Source: Dermacentor variabilis
Lineage: Eukaryota > Arthropoda > Arachnida > Ixodida > Ixodidae
Assembly (NCBI RefSeq): GCF_050947875.1
Contig: NC_134570.1
Location: 228,579,265-228,643,264, forward strand
Direction: 5' to 3'
DNA: 64,000 bases
Shown: piece by piece, positions 11,559 through 21,774 of the stretch
Layout of the letters: every line of letters starts with the position of its first letter
How positions within the stretch are numbered: position 1 is the first letter of the stretch
Made by a program: the position numbers and the translations under genes
Notes under the pieces: model-generated
What the model was told of the DNA's origin: nothing
Databases searched by the model: none
Seen by the model: the letters and a program-made list of their open reading frames with translations, nothing else

Positions 11559-12899
11559 ATGCCAAAGTATAAGACTTTAACCCTGCTGCAGAAGTTCTGC
11601 TTGATCCAAGAAGCGGGTAAGAACACGTGTTCCAAGACCAACTTGGCTGAAAGGCACAGCGTGCCCTTCTCGACATTGTCCACAATGTTGAAGAACAAGT
11701 CGAACGTACTGGAGGCCTACAGCAAGACATATTCTTCATAGCGGTTGTGAGTATGAGCTCCCACGTACCAAGATGTGGAATCAGCTTTACTTCGCTGGCT
11801 GCAGAAAGCAAATGCAGCCCACCTTGCTGTTAATTGAACGATACCGTGGGAGAAGGCCAACAACTTGGCTCTACAACTCGGGCACGAAGAGTTCAAGTGT
11901 AGCAATGGATGGTTCAGCCATTTTAAGGAGTGCAATAATTTGACCTTCGTAGCCGTCTGCGGCAAGAGCGGCAGCACAAATGAGAGAGTTGTCGACGACT
12001 GGAAGAAACATACCCGTTGCTTAGCGAGTGTGGTGCAGACGATGTGTACAACCTTGACAAGGCAGCCCTTTTTTACAATATGCTGCCCACAAAAACGTTT
12101 GCATCGAAGGACACCATGGTCAAGGGTCGAAAGCAGAGCAAGGAAAGAATTGATGTTCTGTTCGGCACGACTATGTTCTGTAAACACAAGCTGCCGCTAC
12201 TTGTAGTTGGAAAGAGTGGGAAGGCCTCGCTGCTTTAATAATGCACGGCTGTCGTCAAGGGATGAGCTTATCTACCGGCATAACAAGAAAGCCTGGGTCA
12301 CAGGCGCAATATTTGAAGGCTACGTTCGGCAGCTTGACCGCAAGTTCGCGGCCACAAGCAGGAATGTACTCTTCATTGCTGATAATTGCCTGGTGTATGG
12401 TGACATCCCACACCTGAAAGCTATCAGGATGGTATTTCTTCCTCTGAACACCACGTTGATCTCACAGCCAATAGACCAAGGTGTCATTCACCACACGAGG
12501 AAGCTTTACCGCCACCACCTGCTCAAGCGCATGCAGGCATCGACCTCCTCGGGGCCATATGTCTTATTGTGTGTGCATAGAAGCAAGTGATACCCACTTT
12601 GAGTGTGCGGTGTTTTGAACATGCTGGCTTCCCAAAGGAAAGCACCATCGACACTGATGCTGACTATTCATGTGAACTTGGTGAAGAAGGGGCCGAGTAT
12701 TGCGACTACATCAATGCACTCTGCGCAGAGGATAGCGAATCCGGTAGTCGGCTTTGCCGTGTATCTGAACTTTGAAAATTATCAACAAACAAGCTACTCA
12801 GACTTGGAGAGTGAAGCTACTGCTGATGCGACTATGTGTGATGACAGCGATGACGACGACGACGCTAACGAGCCCTCTCGAGCACTCGCTCTTGGGTGA
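11559..12899 (+). pseudogene. pogo/Tigger transposase, frameshifted
   Basis: It starts MPKYKTLTLLQKFCLIQEAG, a CENP-B/psq-type helix-turn-helix N-terminus, followed by FKCSNGWFSHFKE (second DNA-binding HTH). The DDE_1 catalytic core is spread over frames: VYNLDKAALFYN (12048-12083; first Asp), NVLFIADNC (12363-12389; second Asp) and PIDQGVI (third Asp of the DDD type usual in pogo). At 12390 the usual small residue pattern after DNC is replaced by LVYG. The acidic tail (SDDDDDAN) lies near 12850. Stops near 11741 and 12236 and frame changes near 12236 and 12590 inactivate it. Confidence 0.8.
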
Positions 12900-12944
12900 A
12901 GTTATTGGATTGTTGAACGTTATTCACAGTTTTTGCCACGGTGT

Positions 12945-12993
12945 AAATTCTCCAATGCTTGGAGAATTTGGTTTGAGGCTCCCTTGGAGCCTC
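12945..12993. other. Two perfect small hairpins in tandem
   Basis: The first has an 11 bp perfect stem with a 3 nt loop (12945-12969, AAATTCTCCAA/TTGGAGAATTT). The second has an 8 bp stem (12975-12993, GAGGCTCC/GGAGCCTC). Both lie just after the transposase frame of the pogo element, upstream of its right terminal repeat. Function unknown. Confidence 0.6.
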
Positions 12994-13192
12994 GAACTAC
13001 AGGACACGGCAAACCAGCATCTCTGATTACTTTAAGTAGTCCAAAGATCGCCGAATAAAGGTAATGCATTCCTGAAGCGAAATTTTTTGCCTGCGTTGCA
13101 TTTTCTTCTGTGTTCGGTTAATTTAAAAACCCACTTTATTCGAAGATTTCTTTGCGGTCCCGATGACTTCGAATTAACGAGGTTTTACTGTA

Positions 13193-13771
13193 CTATAATA
13201 CTACAATAATGCAGAGCACGTGCCTTCTAGCAAGAACCGATACGCACATGATCTAAATCCTTAAAATGCTGCAATGTAATTCTCACCAATGTTTTAAAAG
13301 CAATCAATGCTGCACAGACTTAAAATGTGACACGTTTTCGCACTCGTTCAACCATGCAGCCACGCTCTCACTTTCCTACCAAAGCAATATTCCTGATACC
13401 AAAGCACACACAGGAAAACCACTAATAGCTATTAGTCTTGCCACTTGCAAGCTACTATTTAAAGGCTACAAAGACTTAACGTCTCACCCGGTTGCACGTG
13501 CTGAAACACGTGGCGCAAAAAGACGCTCTGACTATACTGCAAAACCAAATATACACGAAACACGAAAAAGAATAAAAAAAAAAAACAGCGAATCCTTATT
13601 TAAAGGCTAAAAAGATCAGCAAGTCAAAAATTGAAGCAAGCTCAAAGCATGCACAAATAACTTATGATTTTGTCGCCACCACGGAGTCCTGGAATATCCA
13701 ATCCATTCGCCACAAAATCTCAGATGTCGAGATATGATATCTTGATTTGATACAAGGATGGCGTCTGAGAC
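13193..13771. other. Unassigned AT-rich stretch
   Basis: A plus-strand open frame at 13266-13610 has no recognisable motif. The short phrase ATTTAAAGGCTA occurs twice (13458 and 13598). I see nothing else. Confidence 0.4.
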
Positions 13772-14245
13772 ACCATGGATGGATGGATGTATGTTACGAG
13801 CGTCCCCATTGGAACGGGGCAGTGGGTTGCACGACCAAGCTTTTGCTATTATACTGCCTAATGTCCTACCTAGGTTAAAAAAGAAAACAAGAAAAAAAAA
13901 CCCTATGAACTCCCACTACCAAATTTTCTTATCCCCTATTGCAAGCTTTGCTTTTGTATGTCTCCGTTTTTTTGTTGTGTCCCTACTTTTCTTCCACCAA
14001 TCTCCCAATCACCTCTTACTCATCTCTATTGCGGAAATGTTTACTTTTCCACTGCTCTCACTGAACCCAAGGGCTTCAAGGAGGCCAGTGGTGCCTAAAT
14101 CGACCGCTGGGCAGACGTCTTCACATTCCAATAAAACATGCTCCATCGTTTCCCGAGCTTTACCGGAGCAAGCACACGCTTCTTCTTCCTTCTAATATCT
14201 TGCATTATAAATGCGTGTTTTAAGCCATTCCGATCTCGCTTTGAA
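13772..14245 (-). mobile_element. LINE-B 3' fragment
   Basis: From the (CATC)n tail, seen on + as ATGGATGGATGGATG near 13773, it matches 5725-6190 at clear similarity, including the CTAATGTCCTACCTAGGTT segment and the Cys-rich C-terminal coding end. It is a 5'-truncated insertion on the minus strand. Confidence 0.8.
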
Positions 14246-14304
14246 AAGTCATCCTTGATAAGCCATCCTTGATGAAAAGGGCGCACCCTGTTGGGAAATG
14301 TGTT

Positions 14305-14349
14305 TTTGTTCTCTTTTGTTTTTGTTCTCTTTTGTTTTTGTTTTTTTTT
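14305..14349. repeat. Short tandem repeat, TTTTTGTTCTCTTTTG unit
   Basis: A 16 bp unit of TTTTTGTTCTCTTTTG is repeated about 2.5 times, directly downstream of the LINE-B fragment. The region 14350-14636 has no feature I can name. Confidence 0.6.
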
Positions 14350-14636
14350 AGAGGGGCAGGGGAGACAGTCCACATAAAGAAAAATTAGAGCATGTTTATC
14401 TTTACTTCGGGTCATGAAACATACACTTGAACAAATAAAACAAGAATGTAATGTTATTTGAGTTAAAACTTTAGTAAAGCAATGAAATAATTAGTAATTG
14501 TTTTCATAACTGAAAACTTGCTCTAGCATATCAAGAATGCTCCCAAAGGCTATGTGTTAAGCTTTCCGTGCCTCAAAGCGGCCTGCAACACTTTTTTTAA
14601 AGCTACTATTCTTGCTCTCTAGGCCTTTTCTTAGTA

Positions 14637-15884
14637 CAGCTGAACCCGACTATATCGAACCCGTTTACATCGAATTATTCTTTATATCGAACAATTTCTG
14701 AACACGGTATAGTTACAATAAGTATATGCAGCAAAAGTGACGCTTACATCAAACAAAAATAGCAGTGACTCCCAATATATAGAACGTCAAGCAAAGGAAA
14801 AGTGCCCCCAGAAGTTGGCTTTCCCTCGTGGTGGCGGGGAAACCCGGTGGTGCGGCTCCATCAAACCGCCCTCCCTACCGTGACCTCGCTGCGTCAAGCG
14901 AGCCGTCGACACCCGCTGAAAAAAAATTTTCCTAGCCCACCCGCAGCGCTTGCTCAGACAGCCAATCAGAGGCTCTTGTGCCCTCGTTGTGCAAGATGGC
15001 GCAAGTGTGAGTTGTCTCGCTGCTTTGGTTCATTGTGTTCGCGCCTTGTGGGCCTTGTCCCGCACTGTTGCCGTGATGAAGCGGCAGAATTCGCCTTTTG
15101 CCGTGAAGCTCGAAATCATAAACCGGGTCAAACGCGATGAGAAGTCAGATGCCTCGCAGTGTGCAAGATTTCGAGGAGCACTCTTAGCACGATCTTGGAA
15201 GAATAAAGGGGAGATTAGGGCTAAAGTGGACAAACTTGCGACCAGGTGCCTGTAGTGCCCAATCCATATGCGCAGCCATGTACAGGTGGTTCATCCGAAA
15301 TTGTTTCAGACGTGCTGGCTTTCGCGTGCCCGGTGATGACTGTAAATTCTGATGAGTGCGACGAAGCTGCTGCTGATGCTGCCGAAATTTGGACCGAGCT
15401 GTCAGAATTTTTGGAAGCCATTGACAAATCAAGGATCGACGAATTTGTGAGTGCAGATGATGGTGTCGTGACCACAGGAGAGTGTGAAAACAAAGACCAC
15501 ATTGCTGACATCGTACCGAGCACGAGTGAAAGTGGGCACAATGAGGAAAGCAAAGATGGTCCTTTGCCCATGTCCTCCGAGGTGATTGGTGCACTCGCAC
15601 TAGCCCAGTGCTTCTACGTGAATGTGGAAGGTTGCGGCCTCAGCTGCTCCAACTCCTTCGACAATCTGAAAAAGTGCATGCGTCGCAGGCAGCGAAAGTG
15701 CCCGAGCAGGAGAAACTACAGGGCTGTTTCATGCGAAACTAAGCTGTTTCATTAATAAAGTGATTTTATAAATTGTATGTGCTTTTATGACATCCAATTC
15801 TTTAGCAGGCTTATATCAAATTATGCTCTATATCGAACTGATAGGCGTTTTTTTTTAAGAGTTCGATATAGCTGGGTTTGACTG
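14637..15884 (+). mobile_element. Internally deleted pogo/Tigger-type element
   Basis: Left end CAGCTGAACCCGACTATATC (14637) and right end, reverse complement CAGTCAAACCCAGCTATATC (15884), are flanked by TA at 14635-14636 and 15885-15886. It is 1.25 kb long and codes only for the two ends of a transposase, with the catalytic core missing. Sequence is clearly different from the 10261-13190 family. Confidence 0.8.
15076..15755 (+). pseudogene. pogo transposase remnant lacking the DDE core
   Basis: The 15076-15255 frame gives MKRQNSPFAVKLEIINRVKR, then WKNKGEIRAKVDKLAT, a CENP-B-like N-terminal HTH region. A second frame (15246-15755) gives an acidic C-terminal region (ECDEAAADAAEIW and DDGVVTTGECENKDH) as seen after the catalytic domain of Tigger transposases. 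The roughly 200-residue DDE domain that should lie between is absent. The junction is near 15250. Confidence 0.7.
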
Positions 15885-15990
15885 TATACATATGTGCCAA
15901 TTCCTTTAGATCATTAGGGTACATAGGACACACGTTACATAATTTTACTAAAGACATTCGTAAACTAGCTTACCTAACATTTGTCAGATT

Positions 15991-16197
15991 TTGTCTTCGG
16001 CACGAAAATTAAAAGGAACGACATTTTCCATCAGCGAAGATTTTGCTCCAGCGACACGACAAGCAAGGCGAAAATTGGTGGGCTTTGCCAAAACCCAAAA
16101 CAAGCCTTTCAAAGTATCAGTCAACAGTCTGCATATTAACAAAAACACCTACATATATGATATCAACACTGACTCAGTTGTTCTAGCTAGCAGATAG
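15991..16197 (+). pseudogene. CR1 ORF1 C-terminal domain fragment
   Basis: Frame gives ATRQARRKLVGFAKTQNKPF, then KVSVNSLHINKNTYIYD. This matches in layout the C-terminal domain of the other ORF1 in this window (38.4-38.5 kb: LSFDKLKIGKKLYRYQ). In L1-like ORF1 proteins this domain follows the RRM and binds nucleic acid. The N-terminal parts are missing because of 5' truncation. Confidence 0.6.
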
Positions 16198-16209
16198 CTA
16201 TAGTTTAAC

Positions 16210-16995
16210 ATGTGCATGCAAGATCTGAATAAAGCCGAGTCACATCAAGCCATTTGCTCATTGTCGATATCATCTTGTAATATTCGCAGCCTACTACCGA
16301 AACGCGATTTGGTCTGTTCTTCCCTTGACAACAGTGACTGCGACATACTTGCCCTTACCGAAACGCGGCTATACCCTGACATCACCGATAGCGAATTTCT
16401 TCCTGATCGTAACAATTTTCACATATACCGAAATTACCGTACAAATAGGCGAGGCGGAGGTGTTCTTCTTGCAATAAAAAATACTCTACAATCATACGTA
16501 ATCAATGCACACTCTAACATAGAAATTATCTGGGTAGCCTGCAAAACCAAGTTTTCCACTCTGCTCATCGGCAATTGTTACCGACCTCCTGACTGTAGCC
16601 ATTCATTTGTGAACAAACTGCACAGTAGCATCACTGAGGCTATCAAGATATGTTGCACCAATACCATTTACATTTTCGGCGACTTTAATTTTCCTACAAT
16701 AGACTGGAACCAGTTGTGTTCCCCCTGCCGCATGTCCACAGAATTTATCTACCTAACTTTAGATTTTAACTTGTTTCAAATAGTGAAACAACCCACACGC
16801 GGTTCAAATATCCCCGACCTAATCCTTACGACGACTCCTGAAACAGTAGGTGCCGTACTACACATGGATGGTTTTAGTGATCACAAACTATTTCAAGTTT
16901 CCCTTAACATTCTGCCACCATTCTCTGGCACCAACAGCAAAAAAATTCGCGATTACAGTAAAGCCAACTACAGCAAAATTAACGCCGAACTCTAA
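16210..16995 (+). CDS. CR1-like APE endonuclease domain, open frame
   Basis: An uninterrupted frame of 261 codons. Motifs: SSCNIRSLLPK (start of domain), DILALTETRL (catalytic Glu), LIGNCYRPPD, YIFGDFNFPTIDW (GDFN) and GFSDHKLFQ (catalytic DH). Together these are the full set of APE endonuclease motifs. Just upstream is the ORF1 fragment, and just downstream (16996-17340) the linker to the reverse transcriptase is broken. The Met at 16210 probably lies inside the original longer ORF2, as no start context stands out. Confidence 0.75.
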   Translation: MCMQDLNKAESHQAICSLSISSCNIRSLLPKRDLVCSSLDNSDCDILALTETRLYPDITDSEFLPDRNNFHIYRNYRTNRRGGGVLLAIKNTLQSYVINAHSNIEIIWVACKTKFSTLLIGNCYRPPDCSHSFVNKLHSSITEAIKICCTNTIYIFGDFNFPTIDWNQLCSPCRMSTEFIYLTLDFNLFQIVKQPTRGSNIPDLILTTTPETVGAVLHMDGFSDHKLFQVSLNILPPFSGTNSKKIRDYSKANYSKINAEL

Positions 16996-17329
16996 ACCTT
17001 CTACACTGACACATTCCTACCATCCTTCGTCAGTCGTCCCATCGAAGACAACTGGGTACTTTACCGAGACTAATTGTGTGCGCTTGCAAATCAGTACGTC
17101 CTGCTAATAACAGTCAAAAATGATAAATCAAACCCCTGGTTTACAAAATCCCTCCAGCAGCTTAGAAACAAAAAGAAACGTTTATACCGCACAGCTAAAC
17201 GACATAGCACGCCTTCCGCGTAGAAGGCATACAAAGATTTTATGATAACTTACTGTTCCACAGTAGAATCTGCTAAACAAATATTTTTCTAGTGATTTAC
17301 CTTTCCTTCTGAAATCTAACTCTAAGAAG

Positions 17330-18680
17330 TTTTGGAAACTTGTATCCCGAACCGATCGAAATAACTGCAGAGGGCATAATACTTCTAATTAAAAACCTTA
17401 AATTATCCACTTCAGCCGGAATTGACAATATTAACTCTAAAATTCTTAAGAACACTGCCTCCATTTCTGCTAACATTTTATACCACCTTTTCAGGCAATC
17501 TTTAGCGACAGGTGAACTTCCCTCCAATTGAAAAATCGGTAAAGTAGTGCCTGTGTTTAAAGCCGGTGATAAACATACTCCCGAAAGCTACCATCCAATT
17601 TCTTTAACTTGCATCTGCTGCAAACTTCTTGAACACATAACCGCTTCTCATGTTTACCGACACTTAGAGTCTAACAATTTCTTTTTAACAACCAACACGG
17701 ATTCAGGAAAGGTTTCTCTTGCGAAACCCAGCTACTAGAATTAAGTACAGAACTACATTGCAACATGAACAATAACCTCCAGACTGACTGTATTTTTCTT
17801 GATTTCTCAAAAGCCTTTGATCGCGTCGCCCATTGCCGTCTGATTTCTAAATTATCTGCCCTTCGATTAGACTCACTAACCTTATCTTGGCTCCGTAACT
17901 TCCTTTCACTCCGCCAGCAGTTCACGGTTATTAACAATTTCCAATCCTCCCTTTCTCACGTAACTTCAGGAGTACCACAGGGGTGCGTCCTCGGCCCCCT
18001 ATTGCTTTTAATCTACATAAACGACTTGCCAGAAAACATTTCTTCCTGCATGCGAATCTTTGCTGACGATTGCATCATATAGTATCGTCCAATAACCTGT
18101 GCCGATGACCACTTAATGCTGCAAAACGACCTTTACTGCATTAACAACTGGCGCAAAAAATGGCTTATGTCTCTGAATACAGAAAAATGCAAAATAATCT
18201 CCTTCACACGCAAGCAAAACATTTCCAACTACTGCTACACCATTAACAATTACTAACTGTCACAGGCATCATCTTATAAGCACCTTGGTATTCATTTCAC
18301 ACCCAACCTCTCCTGGTCTCACCATATTACCACTATATGTGCAAAAGCTTCAAAATCTTTAGGATATTTACGTCGAAATTTGCATAGCTGTCCCACTCAT
18401 GTTCGTCATCTAGCTTATCAGACCTTCGTTCGCCCACAGCTTGAATTCGCTGTATCTATCTGGTCCCCCTACCAAAATTATTTAATTAACATGCTTGAAG
18501 CGGTTCAGAATAGGGCTGCCCATTTCATTTCATGCAATTATGACAACCATAACAGCATAACGCAACTTAAGCTCAATCTTTTACTTGAACCCCTTAGTTC
18601 TCGTCGTGACATTGCCCTTTTATGCCTTTTTCTACAAATACACATACAGCAACAGACCATTCCCACTTCACCTTGATGCT
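17330..18680 (+). pseudogene. CR1-like reverse transcriptase, broken
   Basis: Pieces in order: LSTSAGIDNINSKILK (17402-17450), VVPVFKAGDKHTPESYHPIS (17541-17600), DCIFLDFSKAFDRVAH (17787-17834; first catalytic Asp), SGVPQGCVLGPLLLLIYIND (17968-18027) and RIFADDCII (18054-18080; catalytic DD). The C-terminal thumb region continues to 18680. Stops fall at 17529, 17736 and 18080. The coding end is displaced by the MITE and resumes near 19190. Confidence 0.8.
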
Positions 18681-18722
18681 CCTTCTATCACATCGCGCCG
18701 GTTGCATAATCACTTAAGTATA

Positions 18723-19183
18723 AACCCCATGCAAGCGATCTTGCACACGACAGCGACAAGCGACGCGATGGAGATGGCTGTTGCATTCGCTCGTCACCTA
18801 CAAGTTGTACCCCATGCGAGCGATGACTTCGAGCGACGTCTCCCCAGTGTTGCCGGTATGAGGGCAGCAATATAGGCGCCGAAACTAGCGTGACGCGTGC
18901 TTTATTAACTTAAGTTGATGTGTTTTAGTGTAAAAAGCAGCATAAAATATTTCTGAAAGCCTTGCAGTAGGTTCTTATCCTTATAAAAATTCAATCGTTT
19001 GCTTGTTCCGTGCTCGTTCCGCGCTATTGGCTAGTCGCTCATAGCACTTCCAGACGACGAGCGATGAACTAGATTAGCAGAACCGAGCGATCGCACGACA
19101 AGACCGAGCGATCTGTTCACGCGACGGCCCGATACGTCACTCGAAGCCGTCGCTGTCGCGCACAAAATCGCGCACATGGGGTT
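18723..19183. mobile_element. MITE with TAAACCCCATG ends, GCGA-rich
   Basis: AACCCCATG begins at 18723 and CATGGGGTT ends at 19183, with TA on both sides (18721-18722 and 19184-19185). Its outer parts are full of GCGA/TCGC words (CGAGCGATGACTTCGAGCGA and similar), giving a much higher CpG content than the flanks. No protein is coded. It splits the CR1 C-terminal coding region, so insertion is certain in outline. Confidence 0.7.
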
Positions 19184-19974
19184 TAGCCTTGAAGTTTCAT
19201 GCGATTATATGGGTCAACTCACACATTCAACTCATCTGCTCTTCCTCGCGCCATATGTTTGTGGAATGGTCTTCCAGACAACATCGCATCCGAACCAGAC
19301 CACGATAATTTCCATCAACTCCTGTACTCTTTCTTTTCGCAATAAAAACTTGCCACTAGTTTTTCCAATTTTGTTTTACTTCCGGTGCCATGTTCTGGAT
19401 ACCACCCATGTATTTATTTATTTGTTATTTTGACAGCTTTAAGACCAAAGACATCCGTCATTTTTTGTACCACTGCACGTCTTCTTTTTTTTTTTTTTTC
19501 AGTATCCCACTTTCTGCCGGACTACATTTCTTATATTGATAAATGTTCTTACTGTGCACACCATTAGTTCCTGCGTTTTTATCATGCCCTATCATTGTGC
19601 ATCTTTTAAACCCTGCCAACTGTTCATGCACCTAGATTCCGCATATTTGTCAGTCTATCTTTGGTTGTAGTTTCTTTTCTTGTTACTGTTGTCATTGTAA
19701 TCAGTATACTTTATAGTTCTTTTGTGCAGTTTTGCCATATGTATAATGCCAGCCAATATATTTTTTTTCCTCTTTGTGTTATCCTTTTTCCCGCCCAATC
19801 TTGTATTTGCCGTCATAACACATTATCATCGATTCCTCTCCTTTGTTTAAATCGCAAATTTGAGCCGTACGTTTGTACACTGACAAGTTACTTTGTACTT
19901 TTTATTACCCCCCTTACTCAATGCCCTGCCAAGGGGCCTGTAAGGTATGTTCAATAAATAAATTTGTTTGACCT

Positions 19975-20925
19975 CAGCGTGAATGCGCTGCATCCGTCTG
20001 GTCTCCACATCAAAAATATTTGATAGAAAAACTTGAATCTTTCAGAATAGGGCTGCACATCTTATTTCACGTTGTTATGACTACAGCAAAAGCATAACAC
20101 AACTTAAACATGACCTGGCAATACAGCCCTTGCATGATCATCGTGCCCTGTTATCATCATTCCTCTACAGAGAGGCTAATTCGTTTAACTACTCCACTCT
20201 TCCAAGAGCCCAGTGCCTTCGGAACGACCTTCCTAAAGCCATAGCTTATGAGAGTGGCGAAGAAAATTTGTGGCTTCTTCTAACAACGCATTTTTGGAAC
20301 TGTATGTAACCTAATGTATTATTTTTGTCATTGCCTTTCTCGTTATATTAATGTGTAATTATCCGTTACATATTGTTTTGTTATAGCCTAATTATGTCCC
20401 ACTTGCTCTGCAATTCTATTGATTATATTTTACTGTGTGAAATTTTCTTGTTCGATGACCTGTCATTAATAAAGGGAAAATCAGACATCCACCTGTTCAT
20501 AGCAATTGCTACAAAGGAAACGCATACGGGTTCCTCGAAAGGAACCAGTATGGGTATGGAAAGGTCCCGAACCAGGACGAATTTTTCTTCAACTGTGAGG
20601 CTTTTCTTTCAAGGAACCCGTATGGGTTTCCTTCGTAGCAATTGCTACGAACAGGTGGATGTCTGATTTTCCCTTTATTCATTACTTCTCTCCACCTTGC
20701 GGATTTCCGCAGAACTACTACGTCAATGACCTGTCACATTCAAAAGCATTCAGTTTGACCATTGTACAATTGCAACAGCACATTTACTGTATGTTAGCGC
20801 ATTTCTTACCTTGTATTTTTTGTATGTGTGTTCACATATATATTCTAATTATTGTATGTTATAATCTTTGAGTATACTCTCCCCCCAGGGGCCTGTAAGG
20901 TATCTTTAAATAAATGAATAAATAT
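19975..20925 (+). mobile_element. CR1-like 3' fragment, 5'-truncated
   Basis: It starts in the thumb region (SVWSPHQKYLIEKLESFQNR around 19995-20055), continues to LPRAQCLRNDLPKA near 20240, then 3' UTR to CCCAGGGGCCTGTAAGGTAT (about 20886-20905) and an AAATAAATGAATAAAT tail. It is interrupted by the hairpin insertion at 20466-20725. It lies tandem to the preceding CR1 copy but is an independent insertion. Confidence 0.75.
20466..20725 (+). repeat. Hairpin retro-insertion with 11 bp target-site duplication
   Basis: ATGACCTGTCA is present at 20455-20465 and again at 20726-20736, bracketing a 260 bp insertion in the CR1 3' UTR. Its arms (20468-about 20545 and about 20600-20679) are inverted copies, starting AATAAAGGGAAAATCAGACA on the left. 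A unique tail of about 46 bp (20680-20725, ATTACTTCTCTCCACCTTGC and onward) lies on one side only. The sense arm holds GTAGCAATTGCTACGAACAG. Confidence 0.8.
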
Positions 20926-21309
20926 TGCAGCACCAACAGCAGAAATTTATAGTGCTAATTAATGCACACAAACCCAAATTATTGGTTGGAGAAGCTTCAA
21001 AATGCAAGCAAAATTAGAGTAACCATCAACTAAAGCTTTCGTGACATCATAGTGTGGTGCTCAATAGTCACAGAGCATTGCTTTATGTAAGGGAAGCTGG
21101 CATGCCATAGTTGCCATGCCTACTGATGGCATTTTTACCTCACTGTCACACGTTGGAGGTCATAGCATTACTTCTACGGCTACAGCAGCTTCCGCAAGGC
21201 ATGCAATGTGCTCGGCATGTTGATAAGCAGTTCCCATGGTTGCGATACCTCACCCATGGCTCAATGAGAAGAAAAGGGGTCAACCGAGGGGCCCGATTTT
21301 TATTATTCA
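20926..21309. other. Unassigned stretch
   Basis: No gene, repeat end or element signature that I can support. Confidence 0.4.
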
Positions 21310-21490
21310 TATTGTAAGAAGCCAACAAACACTGACACCAAGAACATAGGGGAATTTACTTGTGCTTAATAAATGAAAATAAAGAAACAATAAATTAATG
21401 GAAATTAAAGTGGATGAAAAAACAACTCGCCGCAGGTGGGAACTGAACCCACAATCTTCGCATTTCGCGCCCATGGCTGTGTCATAGTCG
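21310..21490 (-). repeat. tRNA-derived SINE-like repeat
   Basis: The minus strand reads AATGCGAAGATTGTGGGTTC then AGTTCCCACCTGCGGCGAG (about 21424-21462). This looks like the T-arm and B box of a tRNA-derived head, followed by an AT-rich body with runs of ATTTATT. The A box is poor, and no target duplication was found. Confidence 0.4.
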
Positions 21491-21549
21491 GGTAAAACTT
21501 AAAATGGTTGTAAAACATAGTGCTGCAGTTTTTTTTTTCACTGTACTAT

Positions 21550-21702
21550 TGCTATGGAAGGATGAAAGAAGAGAGAGGAAGAAGACGATCGCGAGGCGCT
21601 GGCTGCTGCATGTTGTTGTTGGTCAGCCATCTTAACTACTCAGACTCATCTTGTATATATATTGTAAATACAGTCTTTCTACACTTTCAACATCCCCAAA
21701 CA
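21550..21702 (+). repeat. 5' LTR of Gypsy-1
   Basis: Starts TGCTATGG and ends ATCCCCAAACA. It is paired with 26477-26627 through GAAAGAAGAGAGAGGAAGAA, GTATATATATTGTAAATACA and similar blocks. GTATATATATTGTAAATA may supply the promoter or polyadenylation signal. A TGGTGAAAGTGTGGGG stretch just after the LTR is where the primer-binding site should be, but I cannot name the tRNA. Confidence 0.8.
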
Positions 21703-21774
21703 TGTTGGTGAAAGTGTGGGGTACCACGACTGGAAACAGAGCTCTGCAGTGGACGTTGCATCACCATCTGCACC

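Larger units (their letters stand above)
10261..13190 (+). mobile_element. pogo/Tigger-type DNA transposon with TA duplication
   Basis: The left end CAGTAAAACCTCCCTAATT (10261) and the right end, reverse complement CAGTAAAACCTCGTTAATT (13190), form terminal inverted repeats. TA sits at 10259-10260 and at 13191-13192. The CAGT start and TA duplication are typical of the pogo branch of Tc1/mariner. The interior encodes a broken transposase on + and carries a 0.7 kb RTE fragment inserted near the left end. Confidence 0.85.
15960..19960 (+). mobile_element. CR1-like non-LTR retrotransposon, 5'-truncated, decayed
   Basis: It contains the ORF1 C-terminus, an APE endonuclease, a reverse transcriptase and a 3' UTR ending GGGGCCTGTAAGGTATGTTC then AATAAATAAAT (about 19940-19962). 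The same 3' signature (GGGGCCTGTAAGGTATCTTT then AAATAAATG) ends the next copy at 20925. A MITE interrupts the C-terminal coding part at 18723-19183. Confidence 0.85.

Noticed and set aside
14637..15884. Active Tigger transposon
   Set aside because: Catalytic core absent.
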